A model generated the notes under the pieces. The model saw nothing but the letters and a program-made list of their open reading frames with translations, had not been told where the DNA came from and did not search any database. Below, piece after piece: positions 23,416 to 36,094 of a stretch of DNA of 64,000 bases. Within the stretch, counting starts at the first letter, position 1; each line of letters starts with the position of its first letter. Origin of the DNA: Maylandia zebra (taxonomy: Eukaryota > Chordata > Actinopteri > Cichliformes > Cichlidae); the NCBI RefSeq assembly GCF_041146795.1, contig NC_135176.1, positions 12,892,286-12,956,285 of the forward strand. Reading direction: 5' to 3'. The position numbers and the translations under genes were made by a program.

Positions 23416-25815
23416 AAAATGCACACAACTTGAATGAAAGGAGAACAAATGATAAGTTTCAATGACAGTCTGCAAGTACCTAAAGAAACAAATTAAAATC
23501 AGTTCTTTCCTAAGTTGGCTGTTACACAACACTGGTTTATCCCTTATTGCTTTTGCTTGCTTGAAAACAAAACTTTGACAGACCTTGAGAAAGCCTGGTG
23601 AAGTGTTGCTCAAGAACCATTCCAAAAATACAAGAAACTCTGGCTCACTGGAAGAAAAATACGGAGAAATGATGGATGTTTTAATATTTTCGTATACAAA
23701 AATAATAATACAAAAATGATTTCATCATATACAGAAATAAAACCAAAAAACTATTTCTTTAATACTCAGCAACTCGATGGGGTGTTTAAGTTTATTTTGA
23801 AAAACACGAAAGCATGTGAACCGGAAGCTTTACCGGTTCTTCTTGTGCCATGCGGCTCCGTGTCAAAGATCCCGAGAAAACTAAGAGGACCACTAAGTGT
23901 CGCTGACGGCTTCTGCATCTTGACATCTATTTAACATTTACGACTATATAATAACCATGTAAATCTACAATGTCATTTTAAAAAAAGTCCAATTACATTA
24001 CAGCATTTGCAAATTCTGCTTAGTAAGACTGCTAATTTTCTGAGCAGAGTCGTTGGGTGACGGCAAGTTTCGTCCCTGGAATTTAGAGCAGAGAGGGCGC
24101 TCTCAACTTTTCATTTTCTCCTCCAATGACGCAACCTCTGTACTCTCCTCATCACCTCCCAGGATCGTTGATGGGCAATGCATTGATCATAGTGCAGACA
24201 GTGAGGACAGGCGCTGCAAATGAGATAGCAATAAGATCAACGTTGAACGGCGGCCTGTTGGAGTAAATTAGCATGATGTTAGCTTTGGTTAGCAGCTCCC
24301 TGAATTAGCGTATGTCTGACACATAGACTCCCAAGTTAACCTCTCCTACAAAGTTTACCTCGAAGCTCTCCAGTAATGTTTGTATTCTGAAATTACCGTA
24401 TTCCGTCTATCTGTTCAGTTCTCAGAGTGAACCCACGCTGTAAGAACATCAAAGCAGTAAGTTTCTTTTGATAATTTCAGCGTGTTGGATTTTATTGATG
24501 TTAACAACCTAAGTTATCTCTCATACCTGTTGGACTTTTGGCTCTACCCGTGGCATACAGCATACATGTGTCATTTTGTTTTAAAGAAGCGGGGAAAACA
24601 GATGTTTAATTTATGCCACAAAAATAACATTTACCAGCCTCTGCTGGTGACGTGTGAGCTGAGAAAGGCCAATGACAGTAACGTTGGAGCCATGTTTCAT
24701 CAGCTGGGGAAGGGTCACCACCGTGTCCTTACAAGTGGGAATAGTTTAGTAGCAGAGAGGGCAGCTGTGAACCACCCATTTAGTTATAAATGCGCTCTGA
24801 GGTTTTAGATTGGCACGCATCAAGACCACACAAGGCTTAAAAGACAGGACTGAACTTGCTTTTGGTAAACCGCAGGTAAAGTCTGCTTTTCCTCTCCACA
24901 GGATCCACTTTTTTGCGCTTTTCTTAATTCAAACGTAATGGTTTTGTTGAACAAGCACACAACTCAAATGCACAAGGGATGGCAGTGCTTTAAGAGAGCT
25001 GCAACCCAAGCAGGACACTTTTGGTGCCAGTGAACCGTGGCAAACCAACCAAGCTAATCTAACCTTGACTTTTCTGGTCATTGATTCTAGTGGTCAACAA
25101 TTTCCTTCGTGGATAATACTTCTAGGCATCAAATTATAGAAGGAAATTAAATAAAGTTAGTAGGACAAGGTTGAAATGATTTGGATGTGTTCCAAGGACA
25201 TGCCAGCTGAAGGATGTTGAATATAGAGTAACCAAGCGGGAAGGAAAGAAGACCTTAGAGGAAACTCGTGGACGTAGTGAAGGAGGGATAAAGTACATGC
25301 ACACAGCGTGGAGAAGAAGATCATTTGGAATTTAGAAAAGGAATGCCTATGTAGCACTGAAGTTTACAGTTGTGCAATTATGGGCTTTATTTTACTGCTT
25401 GATATCGTCTAACAGTCTACAGACAAACTGAATATTTCTTTCACTTTGCATTGTTTTATGTCCCAGGTGTAGATAAAACTTTCAGATGTAAGTTTTATTT
25501 TACACCCCAAAGTGCAAAATCGGATCATGTGTGCCCTATTTTTAACATGCAAGCTCATAGAAAGATCTACCAGCGTCTTCACATTTTATTTATTTTCACA
25601 TTTTGAGCAGTTCTGGTTGAAATTGCAACTAATTTAGTGTAGTAGTAATGAACCCAGCTGCTCTTTCTCTCTGGGGGATCTAATCCACACATAATTACAG
25701 TGTGAGGGGAACAATGAACAATGAACTGATTATATTTTTTACTAAAACACACCATTTATAGGTTTCTGTTTTTTCCCAGGTAGCTGAGAGGAGGGGAGAC
25801 CTTTTCTGAACTACC

Positions 25816-28257
25816 ATGGCTCCACATCCAGTAGTCCAGGCCATCATTGATCTCTCTGCAGGAGCCACAGGTAAATGCAGTAGCCTGTCACTTAAAACTC
25901 TTTCTACAGTAGCCAACATAAACATGTGCACATGCACTCTTTAATGTCTATGAAGTAATCCTTTTGCTTTTTAGTGCTGACAAAACCTCACCACCTATGT
26001 CAGACTGAAGGATGTTTTGATGACTCCTATGTTTTTCTGGCTCATTTGTTTCAGTGTTTCTGTTTCTCGCCCGAGCCCGCTATGATACTAATCTCTTCAC
26101 AGCACATATTGGTTGGCTTTTGTGAAAAGTTTGCCTTTCCTGTAGCAACTCTCTGTATGTGCCGGTTCACATCTGTTATTTACTGTTTTTGTACTTTCGT
26201 CCTCCCCAGGGGGAGCTGCGTGCGTCTTCAGCGGGCAGCCTCTAGACACAGTAAAGGTCAAAATGCAGACCTTTCCTAAGCTGTACCGCGGTTTCATCCA
26301 CTGCTTCATGTCTACCTACAAACAAGTGGGCCTGCGTGGGCTCTACCAGGGCACTAGTCCGGCGCTGATGGCCAATATCGCTGAGAACGCTGTGCTCTTC
26401 ATGAGTTACGGCTTCTGTCAGCAGGTCATCCGCTTCACAGCCGGCCTGCACAGCAAGGCTGTGCTGAGGTAGCTGTTCTTTATGTTAGCACAAAGCCTGC
26501 CCTGGGTTTGTGTGTGTCTGATCTCTAACCGCCTGCTGGTCTTTCTGTCTTTGTTAGTGACGTGCAGAAAGCCTGTGCTGGCTCAGTAGCGTCCATCTTC
26601 TCATCGCTAGTGCTCTGCCCCACTGAGCTTGTCAAGTGCCGACTACAAGCCATGCATGAAATGGCATCATCAGGCAAGATTGCCAGTAGCCAGAAGTAAG
26701 TAAATAGCCTAACAGTAGGGCGGGTGTTTCTCAAGCGCAGTTTGTTAATGAGCAGTTGTTTTTAAATATTCATCTACTAAAACGCTATTTTAGTGTCTCG
26801 TGTACTGAGCAACCGTTCCCTCTGCTCTGTCTGAAGCACTGTGTGGTCGGTGGTGAGATTCATCATAAGGAATGAGGGACCACTGGGCTTCTTCCAGGGT
26901 CTGACCACCACTATAGCCAGAGAGGTCCCCGGTTACTTCTGCTTCTTCGGTGCCTACGAACTCTGCCGCACAACTTTTGCAGACTACATGAAATGTGGCA
27001 AGGATGACATAGGTACTGCTGTAAATGTTTCCCTATGTTATTAAAAGGTGTTCTGGTCAAATGTGGATGTTAAATAAAGTGAAAAAAGAGTAGACACAAA
27101 TGATATACTTTATTAACTTACATATGTTATTAAATGTTACTTCTTATAATATAATGTGCTTATATTTGACTTGTGAAGTGAAGAAAATTTTAATACAGTC
27201 CACATCTGTGAACGGGATTTCTGCCTATGTCACCTTCGATATATTGACGGAAGTGATGAAGCTAACTACTACCCTACTTTCAATGTCATCAAACTACAAA
27301 TATGTCTCTGTTAGGATATTTCTGTCAGTACATTTCCATTAGTACACCATGTAAACTGCATACTTGCTTGGTGCATGCATGTTAAAGGTGTTGCAAGTCA
27401 AACAGAGTAGGCTGCATGCATTTGACTGTGGCTGCTGGAATAACCTTTTCTTCTTCAGCTTTCTATTGTACATTTGCTGGCATGCTTGGAAAAACGGTCC
27501 TGTTACATGACTCGGTTTCGATTGCTTCACATTTGAATCTGTAATATTTTCATATACAGAGGAGTTAATGGTTGACTTAATGACTGCAACCTACCTAGGT
27601 CATGTGGCGGTATATTAAGCCCAAATCATCACCCCTCCTCCACCGTGCTTGACAGTTGTTATGACGTTGGTCGACTTTGGTCTCCTCAGGTTATTGGTCC
27701 AGACGTAGTTCATTCAGATGCATTTTTGATAACCTATGATCTTTTTAGATTGAGCACGTTTTCTCCTGGCAGCCCTTCAAAGCAAGCATTCTGTTTTTTT
27801 TATTGTACTGTCAGGAACTTTAATATTTAACATGCTGTGTATTTTGGAGGTGTGGCTCCCATTGTGTTCAGCGGCGGTTTTGGAGGGGCGTGTCTGTGGT
27901 TGGTGGTCTACCCTATGGATTGCGTCAAATCTCGTATTCAAGTCATGTCTATGACGGGAAAACAGGCGGGCTTTTTCAAGACCTTCATGACCATCACTCG
28001 CACTGAAGGTAAGCACATGAAGGGTTTTATAGTATTTTCCATAACATGTTTAGAAAAGCAGTCTTGGTGTAAAAGACTAAAGCTTTCAGCAGTTTCAGTT
28101 TTCACACTGTAAGCTCAGCTGTTTCTTGTGTTTAGGTGTGAGGGCGCTCTACTCTGGTCTTACCCCCACCATGATCCGCACCTTCCCTGCTAATGGAGCT
28201 CTGTTTCTGGGTTACGAGGCCAGCCGGAAGCTCATGATGAGGCAGTTTGACAGCTAA
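25816..28257 (+). CDS. slc25a15: Mitochondrial ornithine carrier SLC25A15 (ORC1)
   Basis: An inner-mitochondrial-membrane carrier that exchanges cytosolic ornithine for matrix citrulline in the urea cycle and polyamine/arginine metabolism. Coding exons are 25816-25870, 26210-26468, 26558-26695, 26837-27012, 27850-28008 and 28136-28257. All junctions are GT-AG with consistent phases, giving 302 aa (human ORC1 is 301). The three carrier signatures are intact: [22 protein letters not shown] and [11 protein letters not shown], one per repeat. Long blocks agree with human ORC1, such as [30 protein letters not shown] and [12 protein letters not shown]. The start [20 protein letters not shown] aligns with the human N-terminus. 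An acceptor at 25,778-25,779 shows that at least one upstream non-coding exon exists. Oddly, intron 4 and the 3' flank mark the start of a tandem duplication that continues through the neighbouring tm4sf gene. Alternative: the retrocopy-derived SLC25A2, excluded by the introns. Confidence 0.95.
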
Positions 28258-28448
28258 AACGGTCCACATCCTTAACACAAATGAAGAAACGGCGAAATAT
28301 TATAGCCATATGACCTTATACATGGGCTCTGAAAACTGCCACACTCCATCTCCTGTGAGACTGAAGCAACTCGCTTTTGACGCAGCGTTTGCATCACAGT
28401 ATTACTCTGGTTCTTACATAGAAGAATTTTTAGTTTTAGTTTTTTAAT

Positions 28449-29044
28449 GCTTCGGCCACTTTGTTAGGTACACCTGTTCTGCTGCTCATTAACCAGCCAA
28501 TCGGATGATCTGATGTCGTCGTGTTGGCGTTGTTCCCAGATCATCATGAAAATGTTGTTCCAGGTTCAACATTGCAAGTGACCAATCACATTGTTGTGAC
28601 GTTATTGTTTTGCGCGCCAAGCCATTTGTGCATTCATGAAATTCCAATGTTGCAAGGACTATCAGTTCTGCTTACCGTTTATTAAAGGGTCAGGGTCAGG
28701 GTCCGTTGATCGGAGGACAGAGGCGGTTTCTCGCAGTTTAAGTAGTTTTTTGTTTTACGGCGTTTTTTTTTCCCGAAGTCGCAAAAGTCACAGCTGTCAC
28801 AACATTCTGATTGGTCACTTGCAATGTTGATCCTGGAACAACATTTAGTACGATGATCTGGGAACAACACAAACACGACGATATCAGATCGTGCCCAGCG
28901 AATCACATTCATTGTTCAAACTGCGCATCAGAAGACGCATGATTTTGGTAAGTGTGAACACGGTGGGGTTGTTGGAGTATTTCAGAAACTGCTGGTCTGC
29001 TGGGATTTTACTAGCAGGAACTAGCAAGGTGTACCTAATAAAAT
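28449..29044 (+). mobile_element. Internally deleted Tc1-like element, split by a MITE
   Basis: The left end reads CGGCCACTTTGTTAGGTACA and the right end AAGGTGTACCTAATAAAATG, the ends of a common fish Tc1-like transposon. Internal TTGGAGTATTTCAGAAACTG is from the transposase region of the same family. Most of the transposase is deleted, and a MITE lies inside the left part. Family assignment is from memory. Confidence 0.7.
28503..28895. mobile_element. MITE with ~95-bp terminal inverted repeats (Mutator-like?)
   Basis: The arm at 28,507-28,600 is the near-exact reverse complement of 28,796-28,890 (shared GTTGTTCCCAGATCATC, ATTGCAAGTGACCAATCA). Flanking copies CAGCCAATC (28,494-28,502) and CAGCGAATC (28,896-28,904) look like a 9-bp target-site duplication with one mismatch. 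Long inverted repeats plus a 9-bp duplication suggest a Mutator-like MITE. The 195-bp centre has no coding potential and includes a short GGGTCA repeat. Confidence 0.7.
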
Positions 29045-30172
29045 GTCTAAGTATAGCACAGTATTGAGCAAACAACCTCTTTACAAGGAACTGCCAGTTT
29101 TCTCTTCCGTTTATTATTTTACCTCTACCTCAACAAGGTCATCGTCACATGTAACGATTCTTTCACATGGGATCGGTTACCCAGTTAAACAGGAGAGTTG
29201 TTGTGAAAGCCCCCTGTGGTCATACAAGCAACGCTCGGGGCTCTTATCCACTCCACATGCACTACTTGAAGGCACAAATACATTCCTGTCTCTTCAAGTT
29301 GTGCAGAGACATGAATAAACAGCTCCTTTAGGTTTTGAGTTTATATTTAGGGCAAAACTTAATATGACTGTGTTAAAGATAGTAAAGTGGCATATGCCAT
29401 TTCATTAAATTTTACTAACTATTTTTAAATTTTATTAACTCATTATAGAATCATCGGCATCTATGTGGACACCTTAATTTGGGATCTCACCTGGGTTTGT
29501 CTGTATGGGTAGTTCTGCTCATAAATTCTGCTGCTTTCAAAAGGAACATCGATATGTTTTAAATCATAGGCTGATTTTTCTTTGTCATGGTTGCCATACC
29601 GTACTCCACTCCGTGCTGTGATTCTTCAGTATGTTGAGAACCAGCATTAATCTTTTTTTCCTTGTGTAACCTTTGCCTGCTTATGTGCCATTTCCCATGT
29701 TTTTCCCCTTTCAATGCTGAGTTTGCAGTTCAGAATTCTCAATCCTGTTCTCTTCAGTTTTATTCAGAAGTGTAGATATTTTATCCTGGAAATGCTAACA
29801 AAAGATGGAGAACTGTTTGTACATCAAACCTGATATTTATTGTACTAATGCAGCTTACATTAAAAGTAAGATTTGTTTTATTTTCCTTTGACTGTAATTA
29901 CTGTATTACTTTGACTGTAAAGCACAATTATTCAAACGTCACAACAAAATGCAGTATGATAACTGTAGCTGCAGCGTTTTAAAACCAGATTATCTAAAAC
30001 TGGCCATCTAATTGGTGTAAATCATTTCTACTGTTAAAATTATTGTTGTGCATTTTAATATTTAAGTTTTCTGTTAATATATGAAGCATTAAATACATAA
30101 AAAGTTATTTTATTAAACGGTGCAACTTCAAAGAGAATGTTTTATGCAGACATGAAGTTTATCGTCATTCAT

Positions 30173-30186
30173 CCAGCAGGGGGCGC
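30173..30186 (+). promoter_or_regulatory. CTCF-like motif 3' of tm4sf copy A
   Basis: CCAGCAGGGGGCGC is a full match to CCASYAGRKGGCRS, 160 bp beyond the stop codon of tm4sf copy A. The same motif in the same surroundings recurs at 38,573. Confidence 0.5.
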
Positions 30187-30347
30187 CCATCAACTGTCCG
30201 AAACTCTCAGATTATGTGAGTTAATGAATACATAAAAAAATAACCACATAATAATCCAGAGAGAAGAGGTGAAGTCTGAATTGTCTCTACATAAATCTGA
30301 GAAGTAAATCATTTTTACCTTTTTTATTTTTTTAATTTATAATTTTT

Positions 30348-33300
30348 TTAGGCGATCTGAGCTTCCTTATTGCAGGTTCCACACAGACAGCCGAAGAGCC
30401 CGTTGATCATCTGTGTGGCACAGAGGATCACCTGCAGGCAGCTTGTGGCCAGCAGAGTGCCGAACAGTCCAAGGTTGAACTCCACAATGTTCTTAGGCTC
30501 TGTGCATAAGCTCCATAATGTCTTGTCCATCAGGTAGTGGCTGTCACTGTGCAAGAGAGGAGAATTATAAATGACTAAAAGTTGAGAAACGTATGAAATG
30601 TGTCACGAGGAAGTCACTCCTGTGCTTTACTCTGTGAGTTCTTTAAAAGGCGTTGTCCAGACCAGTCCGGTTTTGCAGAGAGGCCCATTCTGCAAACTAA
30701 GTACTGCAACAATTATACTGTACAGGCCTCCAGCAACACCCACTCCAGCAAATGCAATTGATAAGAACATCTGCAGAGAGAGTAAATGATAAAGGTCAAA
30801 TGCAATCATGATACAGTTTAAAGACACATTTTTTTCCCATCCTGTTGATAAATAAAATGGGTAGTTGTAGGTGCTCACTAAGCATCTGGTGACATTTTTC
30901 TTTCAGTGTTTGCTTTTCCCATAAACTGTAGATTCATCAAGATTAACTACAAGCCAAACTAAACATACTAAAACAGGTCTGTTACTCCCTCCACAGAGTT
31001 TGTTTTGCTAGTGTTTATTTCACTCTGTATGTAAGCATGATACCTTAAAAGGTTCGAAATGAATTCTGATAAAACCTAGCGTCAGGTCATGTTAGCAATC
31101 CATTAAAATTTGGCTTTAAGGTCTTCAAGGTCGAATTGATGTTTTATTGGCGGAAAATTGGGGGAAAGCTTTATAATTTAGAAACCACAATTCTTACAAT
31201 TGTGCTGTGTATTGTCAGCATATAGAAAATACAGTATAAAGATTTAAAATATTTCATGTTTGACCTCTGACCTCTCCTTCAGGTCACAGGTCACAGTGAT
31301 AGTAATCATATAAATACATAACAAGTTGAATACATGTCCATGTTCGTGAACGGAACAAAACTAGTGATCAAAAACGTTTTCAATTAATATTTATTGCTAA
31401 AAATTTTAATGAAATGAATGCTACACTTGTAATCTATCCAGATTAAAAACAATATAGTCAAAATTACCTAAAAAAAAAAGAGCTTGTAACAAGGCAGATG
31501 ACAAATGCTTGCACTTTTCACTTGTTTTTAATGTGCAAAGAAAACAAAATGAATATATAGAAAATACAATACTGTTTCCCTTAAATGTAAATATTACCCA
31601 GAGAGCAAGCTAACTCAGGTGCTACTGGTTGGTGCTGTGTTAGGTCACCTTTTTAATTTCTGTAGCAGACTCACATTTCACAGTGTAATCGTAGCTTAAC
31701 TTTAGAAACAACGGTTCATTAACAGGACTACTTTAAGTTTTGATTTTATTCAAATCTATTAATAAAATCTGTTACTTTATTATAATATTAAAATCTCTCA
31801 ACTAGTCGCAGAAGATGGCCACTCCTCCCTGAGCCTGGCTCTGCCAGAGGTTTCTTCCTGTTAAAAGGGAGTTTTTCCCTGTTGGGTTTTTCTGTGTGTG
31901 TGTTGTTGTAGGGTCTGTCTTACAATATAAAACGCCTTGAGGCGACTGTTGTTGTGATTTGGTGCTATATAAATAAAACTGAATTGAATTACATGGATCA
32001 GTCCATTCAGTGTCAACACAGTAAGATCATCTAAAAAGTAGCTCAGCTGAAACTGGACTTGTTCAAATATTAGAAAACTGGTCAGCCTCAGGATATTATG
32101 ATATAACAATTTTGTCTAAATTCTCCACACGCGATGTGCGTCAAATATCACATCTCTATAAGTGTTTTAAATGTACAATCACTGTCATATTTACATTTTC
32201 TGAGAGCTTAAATGTCTATGACTTTACTCTGAAAATATATTTAAAGAGTGTGTTTATTAACACAAAGTATTATCAAAGAAAAGGCATTATGTATTTTGAA
32301 ATATGATGTACTTTCTATCAATATCTTTTATAATAAAAATAAATTTGGTCCAGTGTTCTGATTTTTCCTTTTTGTCTATTTACTCCATTTAACAATCCAT
32401 TGAAATAATTGTAATATTGTTTTATTTCATTTAGTTAATTTTGAAAAACAAACAAAAAAACACAGGTAACATATCCTGTACCAAACCAGTGAGAACTTGC
32501 AGTTTTAATTTGTTTGCACAGTCTTAGCAATGGCAAAAATAAAGAACATTTTTACTTTCATGAAGTGAAATTGTATCTTTTCACTTCAGCTATTTTCCAT
32601 TTAAACAGGTTGTATATGGACAATTACTACTGGGTTTGGTACCAAAAGTGTACATATAATAATCTTTAAATGAAATAAACATATTATCTGCATATGCATA
32701 AGGGAGGCTGCAGGGAATTCAGAGACACAACTTGTTAAGATTTTCAGCATTACAAATATAAAATGATAAAATATAATTTATAATAAGAAAAAAACAACAT
32801 TGGGTGTAGATTATTATAAGTAAGGCAAAGCAACAGAAATGAAAAATGTCAACTTATTTAAGACTTTTCTAACTTTCATGGGTAACGGAACTTGAACAGA
32901 GATGATTCGGGTCATGGCTTTTTTAGAATACTTGTAATAAAATCATCAGTGATCATTGTAAAAAAAATAGGTAATTTTGGATTCATATAATTGTATTATG
33001 CGGTAGAGGGGGGTGAATAATGTAAGAGAAGCTTTAAGACATATGTATTGAGAAGGGCTGCAGCTATCAGTTATTTTAGCAATTGAATATTTTATCTATA
33101 ATTCCATCAATTTTGTAATTGGATAAGAAATACTTTTGTCTTATTAATGAGCAATAATAAATATTCAAAAGAGAAAACAGAGGCATCTTAAAATGAACTG
33201 CTCATTTTAGAAATTGCAACATTTTTAATAATTTAAATAAATACAATTTCACAAAATTAAACATTCCCATAGTATTCACATGTAATTTTTTAAAGAAATT

Positions 33301-34756
33301 TGTAAAGAAAAACATTTCTTAATGCAAAAATAAATAAATGATTTAAAGTAAAGTATAGTAAAGTAAAATAAGGTATACTTACAATTTAAACTAGGCCATA
33401 AAGTAAAATGACCTATAATGTGTCTTCTTGAAAGGCTTTCTTACATTAATAGTTGGCAAAAAAAGGTCTGACAGTGTTGTATCGCCTGATGAAGTAGATT
33501 TTGTGTGTGTATGTTCATGTGTATTTATTTTTGTGCCTTTCCTTTTTTTTAAATCTGAATGTTTAAGTGAATGAGTGAGTTTGTGTCTGTACGCCTTTAA
33601 AGGAGCGTGTGGTGGTTGTTCTGAACAAAAGTGAGCATGTCAGCATTGTGAAGTTTGCCCTGTGGTTTAAAACAAGATGTTATGATGGTGTAGATGTTAA
33701 TAATTAATGTTAATAATAATTAAATATCCAACCTAACAGCCCTACATCAGTGCCACAAAGTTGTATTGACCCAGTAGAGGTTTTATGGCGATTAAAAAAA
33801 AAAAGCGCTCCTGTTTTGGATGCTAGAAACATGTTTTTATGATCGAGTTATTCAAATTGCTCATTACAAATGAGTTGGTGCAGCCGTAGCATCGACTCAT
33901 TTTTATACAAAATACATTATTTTAGTCACAATGACTCAAACAGTACCAAATCCCAGGAATGATCCTCATAAGTTGCAGTAAGACTGGGAGTCCAAACACT
34001 TTTTCTGACATTTACAGGATTCAAATCTCCTTTCAGTCGAGATGTGTGTGTATATGCATATTGATGCTTTACATTTAATGTGTTAATCATTAAACTTAAT
34101 CAAGCCTGTCTAACCTGAAGCATCTTACTGTGCTCATGTCTGACTCACCCCACAGCGATTTCCATAGCAACCCTTTTTACCAGTTAAATGAATGTACAGT
34201 GCTGGTAGCAACACCTGTAGAAGGACAAAGGAGGTGATAGGACATAATATTCAGTCTGTCGTTAGTGGAATAAAAGACTCTGTAAACATGTAAACATGAG
34301 CCTTCATTCATGTTTTAAGAAACAGTTCGCACCAGTGAATTCTGACTTTTGCACCCTGCTCACACCCAGTTTAGATGATTCTCATGCGAGTGTCAAACAC
34401 ACTGAAACAAATCTTTAAACACTAAACTAATTCTCAGAAAACACATGGATTCAATTTAGATATGCACACAGTTTTAGACTGTATATGTAAGTGTGTATTT
34501 TTTTCTGAGACTCCAAATTTTCATAAAAGAAATCAGCTCTATCCTTTAGTAAAACACTGAAAAACAGAGGACCACTCACCAGTACGCCCCCTCCAATGAG
34601 TCCCCCCATGTATTTCACCTCCTCGGTAATATGTCCGTCTTTGTCATAGGTGACGTTCCCATCAGGGAAGAACAGCACGATGTTACAGATGATAGATATG
34701 ACTACTAGTGGGTACAGAGTAATAGCAATGCAGCGGGAACATTTTCCAGTGCACAT
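30348..34756 (-). CDS. Transmembrane 4 L6 family member, copy A (TM4SF4/5-like)
   Basis: A small four-pass membrane protein of the L6 family (distant from true tetraspanins), acting at the plasma membrane, often in epithelia. Coding exons on the minus strand are 34756-34580, 34214-34149, 30770-30631 and 30546-30348, in phases 0, 0 and 2, giving 193 aa (human members about 197-202). The N-terminus MCTGKCSRCIAITLYPLVV gives TM1. NIVLFFPDG opens the first loop and YMGGLIGGGVL starts TM2. GKKGCYGNRCG is the Cys-rich cytoplasmic loop, MFLSIAFAGVGVAGGLYSII is TM3, NGPLCKT and LCTEPKNIVEFN flank the large extracellular loop, and CLQVILCATQMINGLFG is TM4. The start matches the MCTGKC opening of TM4SF4/TM4SF5. 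A TATA box lies 62-68 bp upstream of the ATG. Intron 2 is 3.4 kb and holds a LINE tail. Linkage to MPDU1 and SLC25A35 favours TM4SF5. Confidence 0.88.
30771..34148 (-). other. Intron 2 of tm4sf copy A
   Basis: A 3.4-kb AT-rich intron, four times longer than the matching intron of copy B (0.85 kb). It includes an L2-like LINE tail at 31.80-31.99 kb. Much of 32.1-33.9 kb is AT-rich sequence that I cannot assign to any element. Confidence 0.6.
31804..31992 (+). mobile_element. L2/CR1-like LINE 3' tail
   Basis: The 3' end of a very common teleost LINE: GAGGTTTCTTCCTGTTAAAA, then CGCCTTGAGGCGACTGTTG, ending GCTATATAAATAAAACTGAA. Only the 3' UTR is present, so the copy is 5'-truncated as usual. 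Confidence 0.75.
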
Positions 34757-34817
34757 GTCTGCAGATGGAGAAAGTTACTAACTTGGTAGCAAAGTTTGAG
34801 CTCGGATGCTAATCGCC

Positions 34818-34824
34818 CTTTATA
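34818..34824 (-). promoter_or_regulatory. TATA box of tm4sf copy A
   Basis: The minus strand reads TATAAAG, 62-68 bp upstream of the copy A ATG, a spacing that would give a 5' UTR of roughly 35 bases. The flanks are conserved with copy B, but there the motif is replaced by a non-TATA sequence. Confidence 0.55.
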
Positions 34825-36094
34825 GAAAGAGGCTCCACTCCAATGTGACTGGGGATTCATACTGGGAAGATAAATTCATAAGTGGGAGGGAGGTTAGGGT
34901 GTGGGGGGTGTGGTGACAGGGCAATAGCAAAGGAAAAAAGGGTCTGGGACAGGCTGCGGAAGTGTGTCTGACTCATGCTTGCTCTATTCGACAGTTGGAG
35001 TTGGCATGATAAGATAACCCCAAATTTCTGTTAATTTCTGTTGGTCACCTTAGTGACACATGGTGGTACTAATGATGCCACAACTAACGAGACTCCAAGA
35101 CTGTTTTAGGATTAAATACAACTGTGTTTCTTGTATGTTGTTGGAATGTAAAACAGCCAAGATTATTAGTGTCAGAGAGAAATTTAAAACCAGTGTAAGA
35201 CATCCTGGGGATATGCTGTATTGTATGATCAAAGCACAGCTGGACTTTGCTTTGCTGCTGCTATAGCAACACACAAAGTGGAAGAAAGATCAATATGTCA
35301 CTGGCACGGTCACTTTGTGCTTGGTTAAACACTCATCAAACATTCTGGCGAGCTGAAATTTAAAATGAAAGAGAATAAGCAGAGCGCCTCCTGCCCAAAA
35401 AGAATCCTCCAAACAACACATAGAGTGAATCAGGCTTCTTAACCCTTGTAAAAGTTGTAATTATAAGCCCAGGAGTACCTCCCTCACCTGAAGAACAGTA
35501 ATGTTTGTGTGTCCTAGATTGTATTTTGACTGATTATTCTTTTTAAAAGCAGAAGAGAAGCATCAGAAATACATAAAATCATATTAATGCACAATATATT
35601 GGTATGTGAAGTGATGAAGTCCCCATCTGCAAACAGGATTTCTCCCTGTGTTACTTTTGATAACTTATCATAAAAAAACTAATGAAGACAACGACTACAC
35701 TGCTTTACAATGTCATCAAACTATAGATGTGTCTCGGTTTGGATGTTTCTGTCAGTAAATTTCAATTAGTACACCAGGTACACTGCATACCTGCTAAGAA
35801 AACTAAGCATTCCCTAGTTTTTTACAGGAATCTGAAAAACTGTTATTTTCCAAATGACTTTATCAGTCTCTCACAATATTATTGTAAAGAGGAGCCACTC
35901 TTCTTTAGCTTATTGATGTGTACTGGCATTTATTTATGCACAACTCTTTTTTAAGGCTAATAACTTTTCCAACACCTCAATTCTTTTTCTTTTTTGCTGG
36001 CATGCTTGGAATAATAGCCCTGTTGCATGACTCTGTTTCAGCCGGCAGACAGATGGCCTCACGTTTGACTCTAGAATACTTTGGTATACAGAGG

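Larger units (their letters stand above)
20192..25779. other. IRS 3' flank and slc25a15 upstream region
   Basis: No family-recognisable coding sequence. It contains an old dispersed repeat around 21.30-21.54 kb (rich in GGTCAAAGGTCA-like steps), a fragment of a widespread fish repeat near 21.66-21.85 kb (GTGTGGAGTTTGCATGTTCT), a LINE/SINE tail at 22.55-22.60 kb, a TATC microsatellite at 23.32 kb, and a CTCF-like site at 21,252. Around 24.4-24.9 kb there are splice-like donors that could end non-coding first exons of slc25a15, but none can be proven here. Confidence 0.45.
28258..30347. other. slc25a15 3' UTR and convergent intergenic space
   Basis: The region between the slc25a15 stop and the end of tm4sf copy A, which converge. 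It holds a nested pair of DNA transposons (28.45-29.04 kb), duplication-shared unique sequence (29.19-30.30 kb) and a CTCF-like site at 30,173. No coding exon is visible. Confidence 0.6.
27090..35590. repeat. Tandem segmental duplication, unit 1
   Basis: This stretch (slc25a15 intron 4 through the promoter of tm4sf copy A) is recognisably repeated at about 35,590-43,340. Examples are 27,190-27,345 with 35,610-35,780 (shared CAATGTCATCAAACTA and TTTCTGTCAGTA), 27,475-27,560 with 35,995-36,095 (shared TGCTGGCATGCTTGGAA), 27,560-27,655 with 36,345-36,440 (shared ATCATCACCCCTCCTCCA), 29,190-29,700 with 37,450-38,020, 30,120-30,200 with 38,520-38,600, and all four tm4sf exons. slc25a15 exons 5 and 6 are inside unit 1 but have no counterpart in unit 2. 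Confidence 0.8.

Noticed and set aside
24482-24808. 108-codon frame upstream of slc25a15
   Set aside because: No domain or splice evidence; composition is like surrounding non-coding DNA.
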